A DNA stretch of 64,000 nucleotides from Emydura subglobosa (Eukaryota > Chordata > Testudines > Chelidae). This document shows, one piece after another, positions 34,940-46,077 of this stretch. The notes beneath the pieces are model-generated. The model was not told the origin of the DNA. It saw only the letters and a list, made by a program, of their open reading frames with translations, and did not search any database. A program made the translations under genes and the position numbers. The first letter of the stretch is position 1, and each line of letters begins with the position of its first letter. The stretch is taken from positions 186,001 to 250,000 of the forward strand of contig ML679969.1 of assembly GCA_007922225.1 (NCBI GenBank). Reading direction: 5' to 3'.

Positions 34940-36470
34940 TTAAGATTCATTTTCTGCAGAGGCCTCTCTCTCTTCTAGTCTGTTGTGTCCTAATTACTAG
35001 GCATGCCTTGGACCGGCAGTGAGCGTTAGGGGCAGGTCTGCACTGCCTGGTTATCTATATGGCACACACAGAGCCCTGACCAGGTCTGTCCTGGGATCAA
35101 AGCAAGACTGGGGATGGAGTCTATGGAGGTGGGATATTTTGGTTTCTCCAAAGTCCCTTCTCTCCCCACGACAGCTCTCAATTGCCCCTGACAAGTACAG
35201 TTCATCTGCTAACCCTGCTCCACATTTCTGTTGGTTCTGGAATGCAGATACAGATAGTGACCCAGCTGCTGACAAGTGCTACCTCCAGCCATCCATCCAC
35301 CTGGAGATCCTCTTCCTGAGCTACTCCAAGCTGGGGGAGTGACCTGCCATTCAGATTCCTGCAGAGGGTTTGACCCTGAACGTCTTGAATCCTGACTGTC
35401 CAAGGGAGTTGGGTGGTTCCCACCTGCCTGACCAGCCGCCAAAGGCAATGGGTTGTCCAGGCTGCCTAGGCTTAGTCTGCATGGGGCTGCATCAGATCCT
35501 CCTCATTGAATTAATCCCCTTTGATGGTGTAAGCAGTCGCCCTTGCCCAGACACACATCGCTTTTGGCTTTGTTTTAACTGATTTGAAGGAAATGTGCTG
35601 CAAGATGAAAGGCGCCGATTAAAGGGGCGACTGATGCTAAGCGAAGGCAGGGTAAATAAACATTGCAGAGCTGCTGTGAAAAGCCTTCAGCCTGGTGTGA
35701 CGTCTGTGGGTAGTTTCTACTGGCAACATAAAAGAGGGGTGGGGGGAAGGGAAAATCATGCACTTTCCTCAGGTTAATGAAGCCTTGAGAACTCTAGTAA
35801 CTTGTCATATCAGTAATGGGGCATCTCCCAAAAGGCTCCGTGATTCGGCACAGTGAAGCCTTGGAAAGTTTGGAGTCTTAACTAACCCTTTGGTGGTTTC
35901 CCTGCTCCCAACCTAGCTTGAGCCTCTCTGCCACTGCCTCCTAGCTGTCTCCTTTGCCATCCATAATACACTGTGCAGCTGGCCTTTGGGTTGATCTCAG
36001 CCCTCTGTTTGCACCCCTCTTCCCTGCTAGAGAGTCTGGCCCAGGCTGTTCATTTCAGCCTTGTGGTTGGAGATACAATGAGCAGATCTAAATAAAGGCA
36101 GCTCTCTAAACAAACCATTTCCTGGCTTTTAAACAATACATGAACCCTGGGCATCCTGGAGCAACAATGGCCAGAAATGCCTGCTGCCATCTTCATCTGG
36201 CCTGGAGACTCTCTCTCTCCTTCTCAGACAAGCACCTGGCCACAGTAATCCATGCACAGGTCACCCCAGACTGAATTGCTGTAATTCACTGTCTCTGGGA
36301 TGGCTGGAGTCAACAGGCCAGATCCCAGCTAATGTCAACTCTGTTGATGCTGATGGGGCAGCACCAGCTGACACCAACAGATAATTTGGCTTAAGTGTTT
36401 ATACTTGAAGGCCCTTGACTATGGAACGAGTGGCGGAGGCGATGAGGAATTGGAGCCTGACCACTGCGAT
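34940..36470. other. No gene or repeat recognised
   Basis: The stretch lacks repeat hallmarks. 35560-35680 has unusual short motifs ('gcgccgattaaaggggcgac', 'gtaaataaacattg') that might suit a regulatory element, but only cross-species conservation could show it. Confidence 0.35.
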
Positions 36471-36475
36471 GTAGT

Positions 36476-36606
36476 GTGAGGTCATAAACATACAGGGCCA
36501 TGTTTTATGCTGTCACTAGAGAACTCCCCTCTCTTTATTAAGTTCCCCCTGCAACACATCCTCTCTGGTAACTGTGGAAGACTAAGAACTCTATAACCAC
36601 TCAACA
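36476..36606 (-). mobile_element. 3' LTR remnant of the gypsy element
   Basis: On the minus strand the LTR starts TGTTGAGTGG directly after a purine-rich tract (AAAGAAAGGGAGA, 36619-36607), the expected PPT-LTR junction. A poly(A) signal AATAAA lies on the minus strand at about 36530-36540. The distal boundary near 36476 is approximate. Confidence 0.65.
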
Positions 36607-37140
36607 TCTCCCTTTCTTTATAATAAAGATTAAAACTTACATTATAAACCAATGTAAACAATTAAAAAACCCTTCAAATTCATTAAAGCTACACACATTA
36701 CACAGCTATGTCCCTTACAAATTCCATGTCAATAGTCCTGAGCAGCACTCTAAAAAGATCAAGTCTTTGAGGGGATCTGATTAGTCATCCCAACTACGTT
36801 CTCACTTCTGTTGAATTTGTGCATCGAGCTGCCTGTGGAAGGAGCTCACTTCCTGACAGAGTAACTGCAGGTCCCAGATCTTGTCTTTGCTGTATTGGGA
36901 AATATTGATGCTGAGCCCAGTTCCTCTGGAAAAGTCACTTGGATCAGGGAGTGTCTGCTGAGTTCCAACCATTTCCAAATGTCTGTGAGCTTTTGAGCCA
37001 AATTTTGGTCCCTGGTCTCAGGTCAGGTAGTGCTTTTGTTCTGTGCCGAACACTGAAGTTTTGTTGGTGCTGAATTTTTATTTCAGAATCCCATTTTCAA
37101 AATCCCTTCAGTTTGGGCCACTTACGCTTAAGCTGTATTA

Positions 37141-37513
37141 GTGCCACAGGTAAAGGTTTCCCTTAGTTATTGCTCCATCAGAAGTTCTGCTGGAAATAGT
37201 CTAGATGCAAGCTGTGTTGACTGTTATTCCAGGACTGCCTTATATGGGTCCACTGATTTTGCAGAAGTCTTCTTAAAGTCTGCACTGCTCTCTCCACTTC
37301 CCCATTGCTCTGGAGGTAATGTGGACTACTAGTGTGATGCTCAGAATAAAAGTCCTGTGCAAATGCTAGCAATGTTTCAGAGCTAAATTGAGGTCTATTC
37401 TCTGATATGATGGACTTCAGGAACTCCATGTCCAGCAAATACTGCTTGTAGTTTCTGGATGAGCTGTGCCAATGAGGTCTGTGTAAGTTTAGCCAAGTCA
37501 ATATATCTGAAGA
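37141..37513 (-). pseudogene. Gypsy integrase core remnant
   Basis: The frame contains ENRPQFSSETLLAFAQDF, HHTSSPHYLQSNGEVERAV and QTLRRLL, the conserved Ty3/gypsy integrase block with the terminal catalytic Glu (SNGEVERAV). The usual second catalytic Asp position (SDNGPQFS in the family) reads SENRPQFS, an Asp-to-Glu and a Gly-to-Arg change. The N-terminal zinc finger and first Asp are not present. After an internal stretch the frame is open only to the CR1 junction, where the open frame extends about 30 bp into the CR1 tail. Confidence 0.8.
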
Positions 37514-38605
37514 ATCATAGAAATGTAGGGCTGGAAGGAACCTCAAGAAGTAATCAAGTCCAGCCTCCTGTGCTGAAGCAGGACCAAGTAAAACTAAACC
37601 ATCCCGGACAGGTGTTTGTCAAACATGTTCTTAAAAACCCACAATTACGGGGATTCCACAACCTTCTTTGGAAGCCTCTTCCAGTACTGAACTATCATTA
37701 TAGTTAGAAAGTTTTTTCTAATATCTAACTTAAATCTCCCTTGCTGCAGATTAATCCCATTATTTCTTATTCCTATCTTCAGTGGACATGGAGGACAATC
37801 CTCTTTATAACAGTACTTCACATATTTGGAGACTATCATGTCCCCCCTTAATCTTTTTTTTCAAGACTAAATGTTTCCAGTTTTTTTAACCTTTCCCCAT
37901 AGGTTGGATTTTCTAAACCTTTTCTCATTTTTGTTGCTCTCCTCTGGACTCTCTCCAGTTTGTTCACATCTTTCCTAAAGTGTGGCACTCAGAATTGGAC
38001 ACGATACTCCAGCTAAGGCCTCACCAGTGCCAAGTAGATTCGAAAAATTACCTTCTGTGTCTTACATACAACAATCCTGTTAATACAATCCCAAATGATA
38101 TTAGCCTTTTTTTGCAAACTGCATCAACTTGTTGACTCATATTCAATTTGTGATCCACTACTGACCCCAAATCCTTTTCAGCAGTACTACTGCTTAGCCA
38201 ATGATTCCCCATTTTGTAGTTGTGCATTTGATTTTTCCTTTCTAAGTGAAATACTTTGCACTTATTCTTAATGAAGTTCATCTTGTTGAACTGAGACCAA
38301 TTCTTCAGTTTATCAAGGTCATTTTGAATTCTAATCCTGTCTTCCAAAGTGCTTGCAACTCCTCCCAATTTGGTGTCATCTGCAAATTTTATAAGCGTGC
38401 TCTCCATTCCATTATCCAAGTTGTTAATGAAAGTACTAACTAGTACCGGATCTAGGACTGACCCCTGTGGGACTCCACTAGATATGCCCTCCCAGTCTGA
38501 CAGCAAACGCTTCACTCTTTGAGTATGGTCTTTCAATCAGTTGTGGACCCAACTTATAGAAATTGAATCTAAACCACATTTCCCTAGTTTGCTTATGATG
38601 CCTTG
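37514..38605 (-). mobile_element. CR1 LINE inserted in the gypsy element
   Basis: The plus strand begins with the CR1 tail 'gaatcatagaaatgtagggc'. A minus frame at 38048-38536 holds the RT motifs SSGVPQGSVLDPVL and FADDTKLGG, including the catalytic double Asp, then WSQFNKMNFIKNKCKVFHL. The C-terminal part (37645-37839) survives in another frame. It is about 1.09 kb, 5'-truncated, and broken by frameshifts. No target duplication is clear. Confidence 0.88.
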
Positions 38606-39616
38606 TTGATGCCACTAAGAGCGTGTAGTCTGTTTCTTTATTAAAATCCAAGCCAAAGAGATATGCACTGAGCAGTTTGCAGGCCCAAGTGACTGCTAGA
38701 GTTTCCTTTTCCACTTCAGGGTACTGCTGCTCAATACAGTGTGAGGCTTCTTGATATGAATTGAACAGGTCTCTGGTCTTCTTCTGGCTGCTTTTGTGTA
38801 AGCACTGCTCCAAAACCATATGAAGATGCCTCTGCTGCACTCTTGTTGGACAGTTAACTGAGTATTGTACCAAAACAGCTGGAGATATCAGTAGTTCTTT
38901 TAGTTTATTAGTATTATTAGCTTCTTTTATTTTATTAAATGCATTTTTTTGCATCCCCCCCGATCAATATGATCATTAAGGAGATGGTTTAAGCATTTTG
39001 TTAGATCAGCTACATTTTATAAGAATTTCCCAAAATGGTTTGTCATGCCCAGGAATCTTCTTACACCAGAAATATCTTGGGGTTTGGGAAAGGTGAGTAA
39101 CACCTTCAGTTTGTCTGAATCTGACTAAATTCCCTGTTTGCTAATTATGTCACCTACACATTACATCTGCTCCTTTCCAAATTCACATTTATCAGTCAGA
39201 AGAAGGCCAGTTTCTTGGAAGCATCTCAAAGCTGCATCGTGTTCACTTTTATCTCTGCAGTATCTAACACATCATCTGCATGACAAACTTGACATGATCT
39301 GAGAGATTCTCTTTTGGAAATGTTCTGGTACTGAAGATATGCTGAATGGAAGATTACTGAAACAGTACCTTCCAAATGGAGTATGAATGTAGTTAAAGGC
39401 ATAGATTCTTTAGCAAGGGAGATTTGTCAGAAGCCTGCTCTAGCATCTAACCTTGAGACCCCTTTGGTCCTTGACACTTCAGCTAATGTCTGATTAAAGA
39501 CAACTGCAGGAAACATGTATCTTTCTCTGCACATGCTTTTATTCAGTTGTGTAAGGTCCACACAAATGTGGATTTTGCCACTGAACTTCAGTACTACAAC
39601 CATTCCTATACACCAG
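38606..39616 (-). pseudogene. Gypsy reverse transcriptase and RNase H remnant
   Basis: The RT part starts with WCIGMVVVLKFSGKIHICVD (WCAPMVVVPK in the family), then LTQLNKS and SRLDARAGF. The YVDD catalytic box reads HADD at about 39271-39282, so the double Asp is kept but its context is lost. RNase H follows with CSIH-like sequence, EKETLAVTWACKLLSAYLFG and LDFNKETDY. Stops separate the pieces. The product would have been the polymerase region of a Metaviridae-type retrotransposon. Confidence 0.8.
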
Positions 39617-39620
39617 TCAG

Positions 39621-40360
39621 TGTATGCCTTAAACGTTAGTTTCCCTAATTCGTTTACCTGGTTACCGGATCTGTCACTGGGTGAATTGACTGGGACCGAT
39701 ACCCAGTAAGGTGCAACCAAACAGCTTTTATTTTTGGAGCGTGTCAGAAACACAGTTCCCTCTTAACACAAATATAACACTAATTGGATAAACAGTGTGT
39801 CGAGGCAGGGTGGGGGAGTGAACCCCTGCCCCAATACCTTAAAACACAACCCCTTTGGTCCCCTCAGTCTGCGATAGTTTTTACAGTTTCTCTTCTCTCC
39901 CTCCCAGAGAGTGCTGGTCACGATCTCCTTTGCTGGAATCAGATCTTCCCAGCTAAGCCTGTTTCGTCTGCTTCTCGTCCTAGACCCGTCTGTTTCTCAT
40001 CCTCAATCTGTAGGCACGCAAAATACCGGCACCTCGCCATGCTACCACTCAGATGGGCAGCCCCTTGCTCTGGCACTCACTGCCTTAAATAGCTTCCCAG
40101 GGGCTGATCTTAGCCAATCCACTGCTGGGATTTTCCCGCCTTGCTCGGGCTTTGCACAAGGCACCGATTCTTAGGTTTTCCCGCCTTTCGCTGTTACTGG
40201 GCAGACTTCACCTGCTGGCGGCCTGCCCAGTGTTAGCATCCTGCCTGTCTGAGGCCAATTCAAAATGGATTCTAAATCCAAGATGTAGTTTCCCTTATTA
40301 TTTATCCTATTTACAACCAAAAGAAGGGCACATAAACATAACTATTATTTCCACCTAACA
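39621..40360 (-). mobile_element. Solo LTR, 740 bp, with 4-bp target duplication
   Basis: On the minus strand it runs from TGTTAGGTGG to AAGGCATACA, so it has TG...CA termini. 'tcag' flanks it exactly on both sides (39617-39620 and 40361-40364). The gypsy frame EEPTD/WC that it cuts rejoins across the duplication. A minus-strand TATA-like box (TATTTAA, 40085-40091) and a poly(A) signal (39727-39732) are in the right order. A 4-bp duplication suits some ERV or gypsy LTRs. Confidence 0.88.
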
Positions 40361-40587
40361 TCAGTGGGTTCTTCTATCTGGGAGATAACCCCCATATCTT
40401 CCATTCTCTTTAATTTGTCCATGACTTCACCCAGCTAGGGTATAGGGATGCGGCAGGGGGCTGTGAGAGCACAGTGAGTCATTGATGGCACCAGTTGAAC
40501 TTCATACTACCCTGACAGCTTTCCTAGCCTCACAAAGACATGTAGATACATCTCCAGTATAATTTGCCTTTTGCCATTAACGCATTC

Positions 40588-40643
40588 CAATTTCCCTACT
40601 AGGTGTAGCCCTTGTATTGCTGGCAACCCTAGTAGGGAAATTG
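40588..40643. repeat. Perfect 16-bp inverted repeat
   Basis: Arms 'caatttccctactagg' (40588-40603) and 'cctagtagggaaattg' (40628-40643) are exact reverse complements around a 24-nt loop. It lies at the decayed 5' limit of the gypsy pol region. Confidence 0.9.
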
Positions 40644-41056
40644 TTAGAGGCCGCTGGTAGAGAGTCAGGGAAAGCAAGAGTGATATTGCTTGTGAAATAT
40701 TCTGTATTGACTCACCTTGGAAAGGGGATAATGCTCAGCTAGTCACGCAATGCTGGATTAGCACTTTTGTTGCCAGCCAGATTCCTTGCTCGTTGCCCCA
40801 GAAATACTCTGACATGTGCAACTGCCGGTGTTCACAAATGCCGACAAGCTGTGACATTTTGAATATTAACCCCTCAAAGGTGCCTTAACAAATCTTTGTT
40901 TATTGTAGGTAATACAGATCAGGAATGAGAGAGCTGATTAGCTGGGGAAGAAAAGTTTTGATAAACACAAGAGCATCCCTGAAGAATTGACTGGGCATCA
41001 GGGCTGGTGAATCCAGGGCTTAGAAATATTCACTAGTGCATGGGAGGAAGGACGAT

Positions 41057-41470
41057 TGTAACAGACTGGGTTGTGCCCTTTAAGGAGGAATTGGGGACCA
41101 AGGCCAATCTCAACCCCTGCTCCAGATGACAATCCTTTAAGCTTCCAGGAATTCTGGAGCAGATGACCACCTAGGGAAAGGCAGAGGCAGATGCTGGGAG
41201 AAAGGAAGTGGCCACAGGCCAATAGTTCTTGTCTGGGGAAAACCTGGATTACTGCTTCTTTAAGGACCTGGGACCAGGAGCTTGTAGTGTAGGGTGGGAC
41301 AAGGCTCCCCTCTCCCTCAGCCAACCAGGACAAAGTCTGAGAAAGAGGCCAGTATATAAACAGTCTCTCCCTTCATAAGAGGGAGTCACTAGCAGTAGAA
41401 GGGCTATTTATTTGCTGATCTCTCCCAAGCCCAGGGGAGAAAGGAGTGAAGTGGTTTGACCTGGCCCCTA
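41057..41470 (+). mobile_element. Candidate LTR, 5' part to R region
   Basis: It starts 'tgtaacagactgggttgtgc' and has a strong TATA box (tatataaa, 41353-41360) about 296 bp in, then 'cagtctctcccttcataaga', typical of turtle LTR leaders. It ends where the 'agggtatgtctacac' MITE half begins, so the LTR is truncated or continues unrecognised. Confidence 0.5.
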
Positions 41471-41600
41471 AGGGTATGTCTACACTGCAATTAAACACAC
41501 CTGGTTGGCCCATATGAGCTGACTTGATCTCGGGTTACAGGGCTATAAAATTGCCATGTAGATGTTCGGGTTCAGGGATCCTCCCCCTCCGGGGGAGGGA
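41471..41600. mobile_element. Half MITE with GC-rich hairpin
   Basis: 'agggtatgtctacactgcaa' + 'ttaaacac' is a well-marked terminus. The element runs to 'gatgttcgggttcaggg' and then an 8-bp hairpin (41580-41587 with 41591-41598, loop tcc). The opposite terminus is absent. Confidence 0.5.
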
Positions 41601-42254
41601 GGGCGTTTGGAAGCCCATTAAATTACTGGAGAAATGTCCCTTCTTGCTTGGGTGGAGGAGGCAAAATAACACCAACATCATCTGACCCCGGTGATGGTGA
41701 TTCACCCCAGCGAGGTGTGTGAAATGAGATGCATCAACTTCCAAGCTCCCAGTGCACAGAATATGGTCCAGCCAGGTGCTTTGCCCAGTCATTGTATTGC
41801 TCCACTTCATATGGAAATAGTACAGGAAGCGACTCTGAGCCTCCCACTCCCTGCAAGTATATTACAGTGATTTGCATGACAGACACTTTCTGTCTTTGGC
41901 TCTGGTGCCTTTATTTCCTTCTGATGACTCACAGCAATGCCTTGGAAACTGGATGGTCCCAAGCCTCCAGGGATTGTGCAAGAGCTATTCAAGGGAGGGG
42001 CATAGCGGCTGCAGCTGTTCAGACAGGACTGTCACTGGCTCGTGGGAGAGGGTGGTGCTGACTGGGCAGTAGCATTACAGTCTGCGGTGCTGACACAACA
42101 GCAGCCAAACCCAAAAGCCAGGTCTGCAGATCAGTTCCTCCTCAATCATTGCAAATTATGCCCCACAGGACGGTCTCTAGGCTCCTTCTCTGCTCTCCCT
42201 GGGTTATCACTTCGAATCCTAAACGTTTATGGTGATGCTGTTTCCCTCTTTGGG

Positions 42255-42445
42255 CCTATGCACTTACATGCAGGATGCCTGGGTTCTAGTCCAAGCTCTG
42301 ACACTGACTCTCTGGATGACTTTGAGCCAGTCACTTCCCCTCACTGTGTCTCACTTTCCCCATCCATAAGCTAGGGTCAATCATAGTGAGCTGCCCTGGA
42401 GGAGCAGTGCTTTGATGAGTGATTAGTGCAGTGCTTTGAACCCAG
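42255..42445 (+). mobile_element. MIR-type SINE
   Basis: 'tgcctgggttctagtccaag', 'ctgacactgactctctggat', 'cagtcacttcccctcactgt' and 'ctcactttccccatcc' follow the core in order. The tail is diverged. Confidence 0.65.
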
Positions 42446-42689
42446 GAAGTATTAAGCAGCAGTATGGAAGCTGAAGGCTGCAGTTTCACTACAGACCCCA
42501 TTTGCAGTGCAAGCTGGCCAGGATGGCTCCTCCAGGAATTCTTCCTGAGATTCTGGAGCCTAAATAGGACCAAATTTTTTTGAAATCAATGGAGTTACAC
42601 TAGGGATGAATTTGGCCTACACTGTCCACTTAACAATAGTTCAACACAGCTTGTTCTGAGGAGGCCTTCGCTCTTGGATGCATCAAAAT

Positions 42690-43075
42690 TCATAGATGGG
42701 ACCGTTATGATCCTTTACTGTCATTTGCTTTGTCACACAGGCCAGAGAATTTCACCCAATCATTCTAACCTCATGCCCAGAACTTTTGGCTGAGCTAGAA
42801 TATATTTGACTTATTAAAACATTACAATAATAAACATTCTTTAGAAATATAATTGAAAGACCCCAAGTGTTGGAGAATCCACTTTAACCCTGGATAAACT
42901 GTTTCAATGTTTAATCACCCTCATGGTTAAAAATTTGCTTCTTGTATCCAGTCTGAATTTGTTAGCTTCAGCCTGAAACCAATGGGTCTTGTTCTGCCTT
43001 TGTCTGCTAGGTTAAAGAGCCATCTTTAATGCCAGTCTTCGAAACCATTCCTCTGCATCATGACCCACAGTGAGG
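42690..43075 (-). mobile_element. CR1 LINE 3' fragment
   Basis: 'ccagagaatttcacccaatc', 'ggttaaaaatttgcttcttg', 'atccagtctgaatttgttag' and 'cttgttctgcctttgtctgc' are the reverse complement of the CR1 C-terminal coding sequence and 3' end. No frame survives. Confidence 0.75.
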
Positions 43076-43544
43076 CTGTTTGAGTCTATCAAAACCCAGG
43101 ATTTGTACTTAAGCAATAGCTGGAGTAGCACAGGTGTTTTGTTTGTGTTAATGATCTCATACAACTGTGGGTTGTTAATCCCAACCAGTCATAAAACTGT
43201 CCTGGGCCTAGGTCAGGGTCATTATTGCTATTTAAAGCATATAAAATGATGCCGCAGCCTATGGATTTATGAGCAATGCAGTTCCAATTAAATTAATGGC
43301 TTCTCCATCAGCCACACTGATTGCCTCACTCCCCCTGCAGATTTCATCCCAGTTATTAACTGGAATAAGTAGCTGTCCTGTGTATTAACGTTCTATTTAT
43401 AAATGTTTTATTGTATCTTTAATTGTATCTTTTAATAAATGGCTATTCCACTGTTCTAGAGTTTAGTGGGGCAATAGGTTGATTATAACTAATATTGATC
43501 AAAAAATTGAATTCCTATCCATGGAAAATTCAAAACGTGATGGG

Positions 43545-44090
43545 GTGTACACCCCACAATGGTACTAAAAGGGTTAGCTGGAGCTACAGAGCTCAGTTGA
43601 GGCATTTGGTTGCACCTGGAAAATGGATCAGGCCAAGCTGAAGATGAAGGCCAGCAGAAAGAGGGAGGAAGCCCAGACAAAAAGGAGGTTGCAGGGGGAG
43701 AGGGGAAGAGCTGTGTAGTTCCTCTCTGTTGCTAGAGAGGGGAGGAAAGGCTTAGAGAGAGGCAGATGTACAATAAGCCTGGGGAGATATTGCTGTGTAC
43801 GTGAGCAGGAGGACAACCCTGCAGAGCTTGGGATGGGGTGAAGAGCCTGCAGAGGAGTGAGCAGGGATAGGTGTGAAGAATTGTGTTTATGTGTGTTGAG
43901 TTTACTGGACTCCTTGTCAGCCCCTGAAGGGGCTGGCTGGACTAAACATGACCTAGCTGGAGGGCTGAGTCATGAGAAGTGGTAGACCACTTCAGGACCG
44001 GGCTGACCATTGGTATTAGAGGAGGAGAGCTGATGTGCCATGCCCAGCCATGAGGGGGCATTCCAGTGGTGAGTACACTCCTCTAGACTA
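43545..44090 (+). mobile_element. Possible LTR-like repeat, boundaries uncertain
   Basis: It begins 'tgatggggtgtacacccca' and is purine-rich with 'ctgaaggggctggctggact' and 'gccatgagggggcattccag'. I associate this style with turtle LTRs. There is no poly(A) signal or target duplication that I can place. Confidence 0.3.
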
Positions 44091-44303
44091 ACATTTCCTC
44101 ATCTGTTTTTATACAAAATTGGACTGAAAAGTCAAAATATAAAAACTTTTTCACAGAGCAAAAATTAAAAGAAAAAAAGTTTTGTTTTGAGTCAGATTGA
44201 CATTAATCTCTGCATCCTCCTGAACTGCTGTGATACCCCATGGGAATTGTAGTTTGGGTGCCTTGTGTCTCCATTCTCTCCTATGAGCTGGACTCCTTGG
44301 CTG

Positions 44304-44368
44304 GACTACATCTCCGATGACGCACTGCAGTTTCCTCTCTGCTGCAGTGCATTATGGGAGATGTAGTC
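44304..44368. repeat. Palindromic element, 27-bp arms
   Basis: Arms 44304-44330 ('gactacatctcc...gcactgcag') and 44342-44368 ('ctgcagtgc...ggagatgtagtc') match in 24 of 27 positions around an 11-nt loop. The arm sequence is familiar from a vertebrate palindromic DNA repeat. Confidence 0.75.
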
Positions 44369-44524
44369 AAGCTAGGGACCTGGCTAAGTGGCTGATCTCT
44401 TGAGATCAGAAGGACCCTTTATTTGATTACATTGGTTTTCAGTCACCACTCATCATAAAGTCTAGTGTTCGGGTGGTGAGACAAGGGCTGGGATGTCTAA
44501 GGAGGCTTCATTTTTAACTTCTTT

Positions 44525-44690
44525 TTAACGAGTATGGTGAGACAAAAGTTGACTCTTGTTACTGGCTTGTTATAATCTAATGAGAGAATGACCACCAGTT
44601 TGGGGTGAGTCGGCCCTATTTCTCAGCAGTTTGTCTTGAATTTGGCATGCTCAGCTGTGACCCACTGAGGCCTGGTGACAGCTTGGAATA
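44525..44690 (+). mobile_element. LTR-like fragment (family B, copy 1)
   Basis: 'ttactggcttgttataatct', 'ccaccagtttggggtgagtc' and 'agctgtgacccactgagg' match, in order, the last part of the unit at 51.18-52.24 kb ('tacttggttggtgaaatcta', 'cagtctggggtttgtgccct', 'tgtgagccactccaga'). Confidence 0.55.
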
Positions 44691-44694
44691 GCTA

Positions 44695-46075
44695 GTAAAG
44701 AACAACTGTGTAAATAAGAGGCAAACTTTTAAAAATATACTCTTAATATTTCATGCCAGACAAGTCCAGAAGTATCTGGCCTCTGATTAACGCCAATAGA
44801 ATTCTCTATCTCCAGAGGTTCTGTTCTGTTCTGTTGGCAAAGTGCCTAGCATTGGAGTATCTCAATGCTGCCTGTGGATTAAAGACACCTTGAGAGCCGC
44901 CCAGGAGGGCGTGAGGGGATCAGCTGGTTCTTTATCAAATTCTGGGTGTAAACAAGTCCTTCACTTGCGGCTCGATGCCAGTCTTCCACTCAGCTCTAGC
45001 TTTGGTGGTTTAATCCCGGTGCCTCTGAGCGCATTGTCAAATTTTCTTCATGGCGGCACCTGGGGAATGCCGGGGCGTGGAGCTGAGGGCAGGACTCTAG
45101 GTATCCTCTCCTGAGAGCTCAAGAAGAGTCTCAGGCCTGCACCTGGGTTTGGATAAGTGCAGTGTGCTGGTGATGGGAGGGACAAAGGCCTCTCCCACTA
45201 AGGGCTTTGTGCCTCACTAGCACAACCTGGACTGGATCCAGAGGCTGTGCACAGGGAAAAGCTCTCTAATTCATTCCCCCTGGTGAGGTGCCTGACTCCC
45301 ACCTGTGCCTCTGACAATCTCCCCCGGACCCGCCCGTCGTGAGAACACATCTGTGGGTAACATGTCCCTTGGGCTTAGGCAGGGCTGTCACACATCTGCC
45401 ATCACCACTTCGTTAGCGCAGCATGGGAAGTGGGAGCGAATGGAGACAGACTGTGCCTGATACCCCTTGATGATCATGGATTGCTTGCAGGGCCATCTAG
45501 ACAATAGAAACCCCCCTGGAAGGCTGCTCAGGGAGAGAGTCAGAATAATAGAGGAGACAGACCGAAAGCCTGCAGCCCAGCTAACTTTGCTCTCACAAAA
45601 TATTTTCAGTGCAGTGATAGCCTACCAAGCCAAATTCTGTTCTGCAGCAGCAAAGTTCTCACAGCACAAGCTGTGCCGATGCTGCTAGAAGAGCAAAAAG
45701 AACCCAGCTTTTTTTAACCAGATCCCTGGCTGAGCACTGGCAGTTTGGGCTGGGTGTACTAGGGGCTCGTCATTTGTCTTGTAAACAGGGAGAACCTGAT
45801 CAGGAAGGTGGTTGGGCAAATAAATCTGAATGCCCGCAAAGTCGTTCTTGCTCTGATTACAATCACACTGTAAGGGTCAATGGCTTTCCTCCCAGAGGAT
45901 CACCAGTGACAGTGAAATGCCACTGGGTGCTCAATTTTAGAGCGCTGCCTATCCGTACTATAAAGGGGGTTGATTCTGCTCCCACACCAACTTTAGACTA
46001 GTTTAACACCATTGATTGCAGAGATTTCTGCCTGAACTACCCTTGAGGATATTTTACCCCCTGATTCTAATCTCA
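44695..46075. other. No gene recognised
   Basis: Frames are up to 90 codons, with no motifs. 'ggttgattctgctcccacac' near 45968 resembles a dispersed palindromic repeat arm. Confidence 0.35.
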
Positions 46076-46077
46076 GG

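Larger units (their letters stand above)
36476..40645 (-). mobile_element. Decayed gypsy-type LTR retrotransposon with two nested insertions
   Basis: Reading the minus strand from right to left: pre-RT sequence (40630-40365), reverse transcriptase (39616 to about 38961), RNase H (about 38960-38606), integrase core (37513-37141), an integrase C-terminal region (to about 36620), a polypurine tract (36621-36607) and the start of the 3' LTR (36606 downward). Stops and frameshifts are scattered throughout. A CR1 (37514-38605) and a solo LTR (39621-40360) interrupt it, and about 1 kb between RNase H and the integrase core is missing. The element is not functional. Confidence 0.85.
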
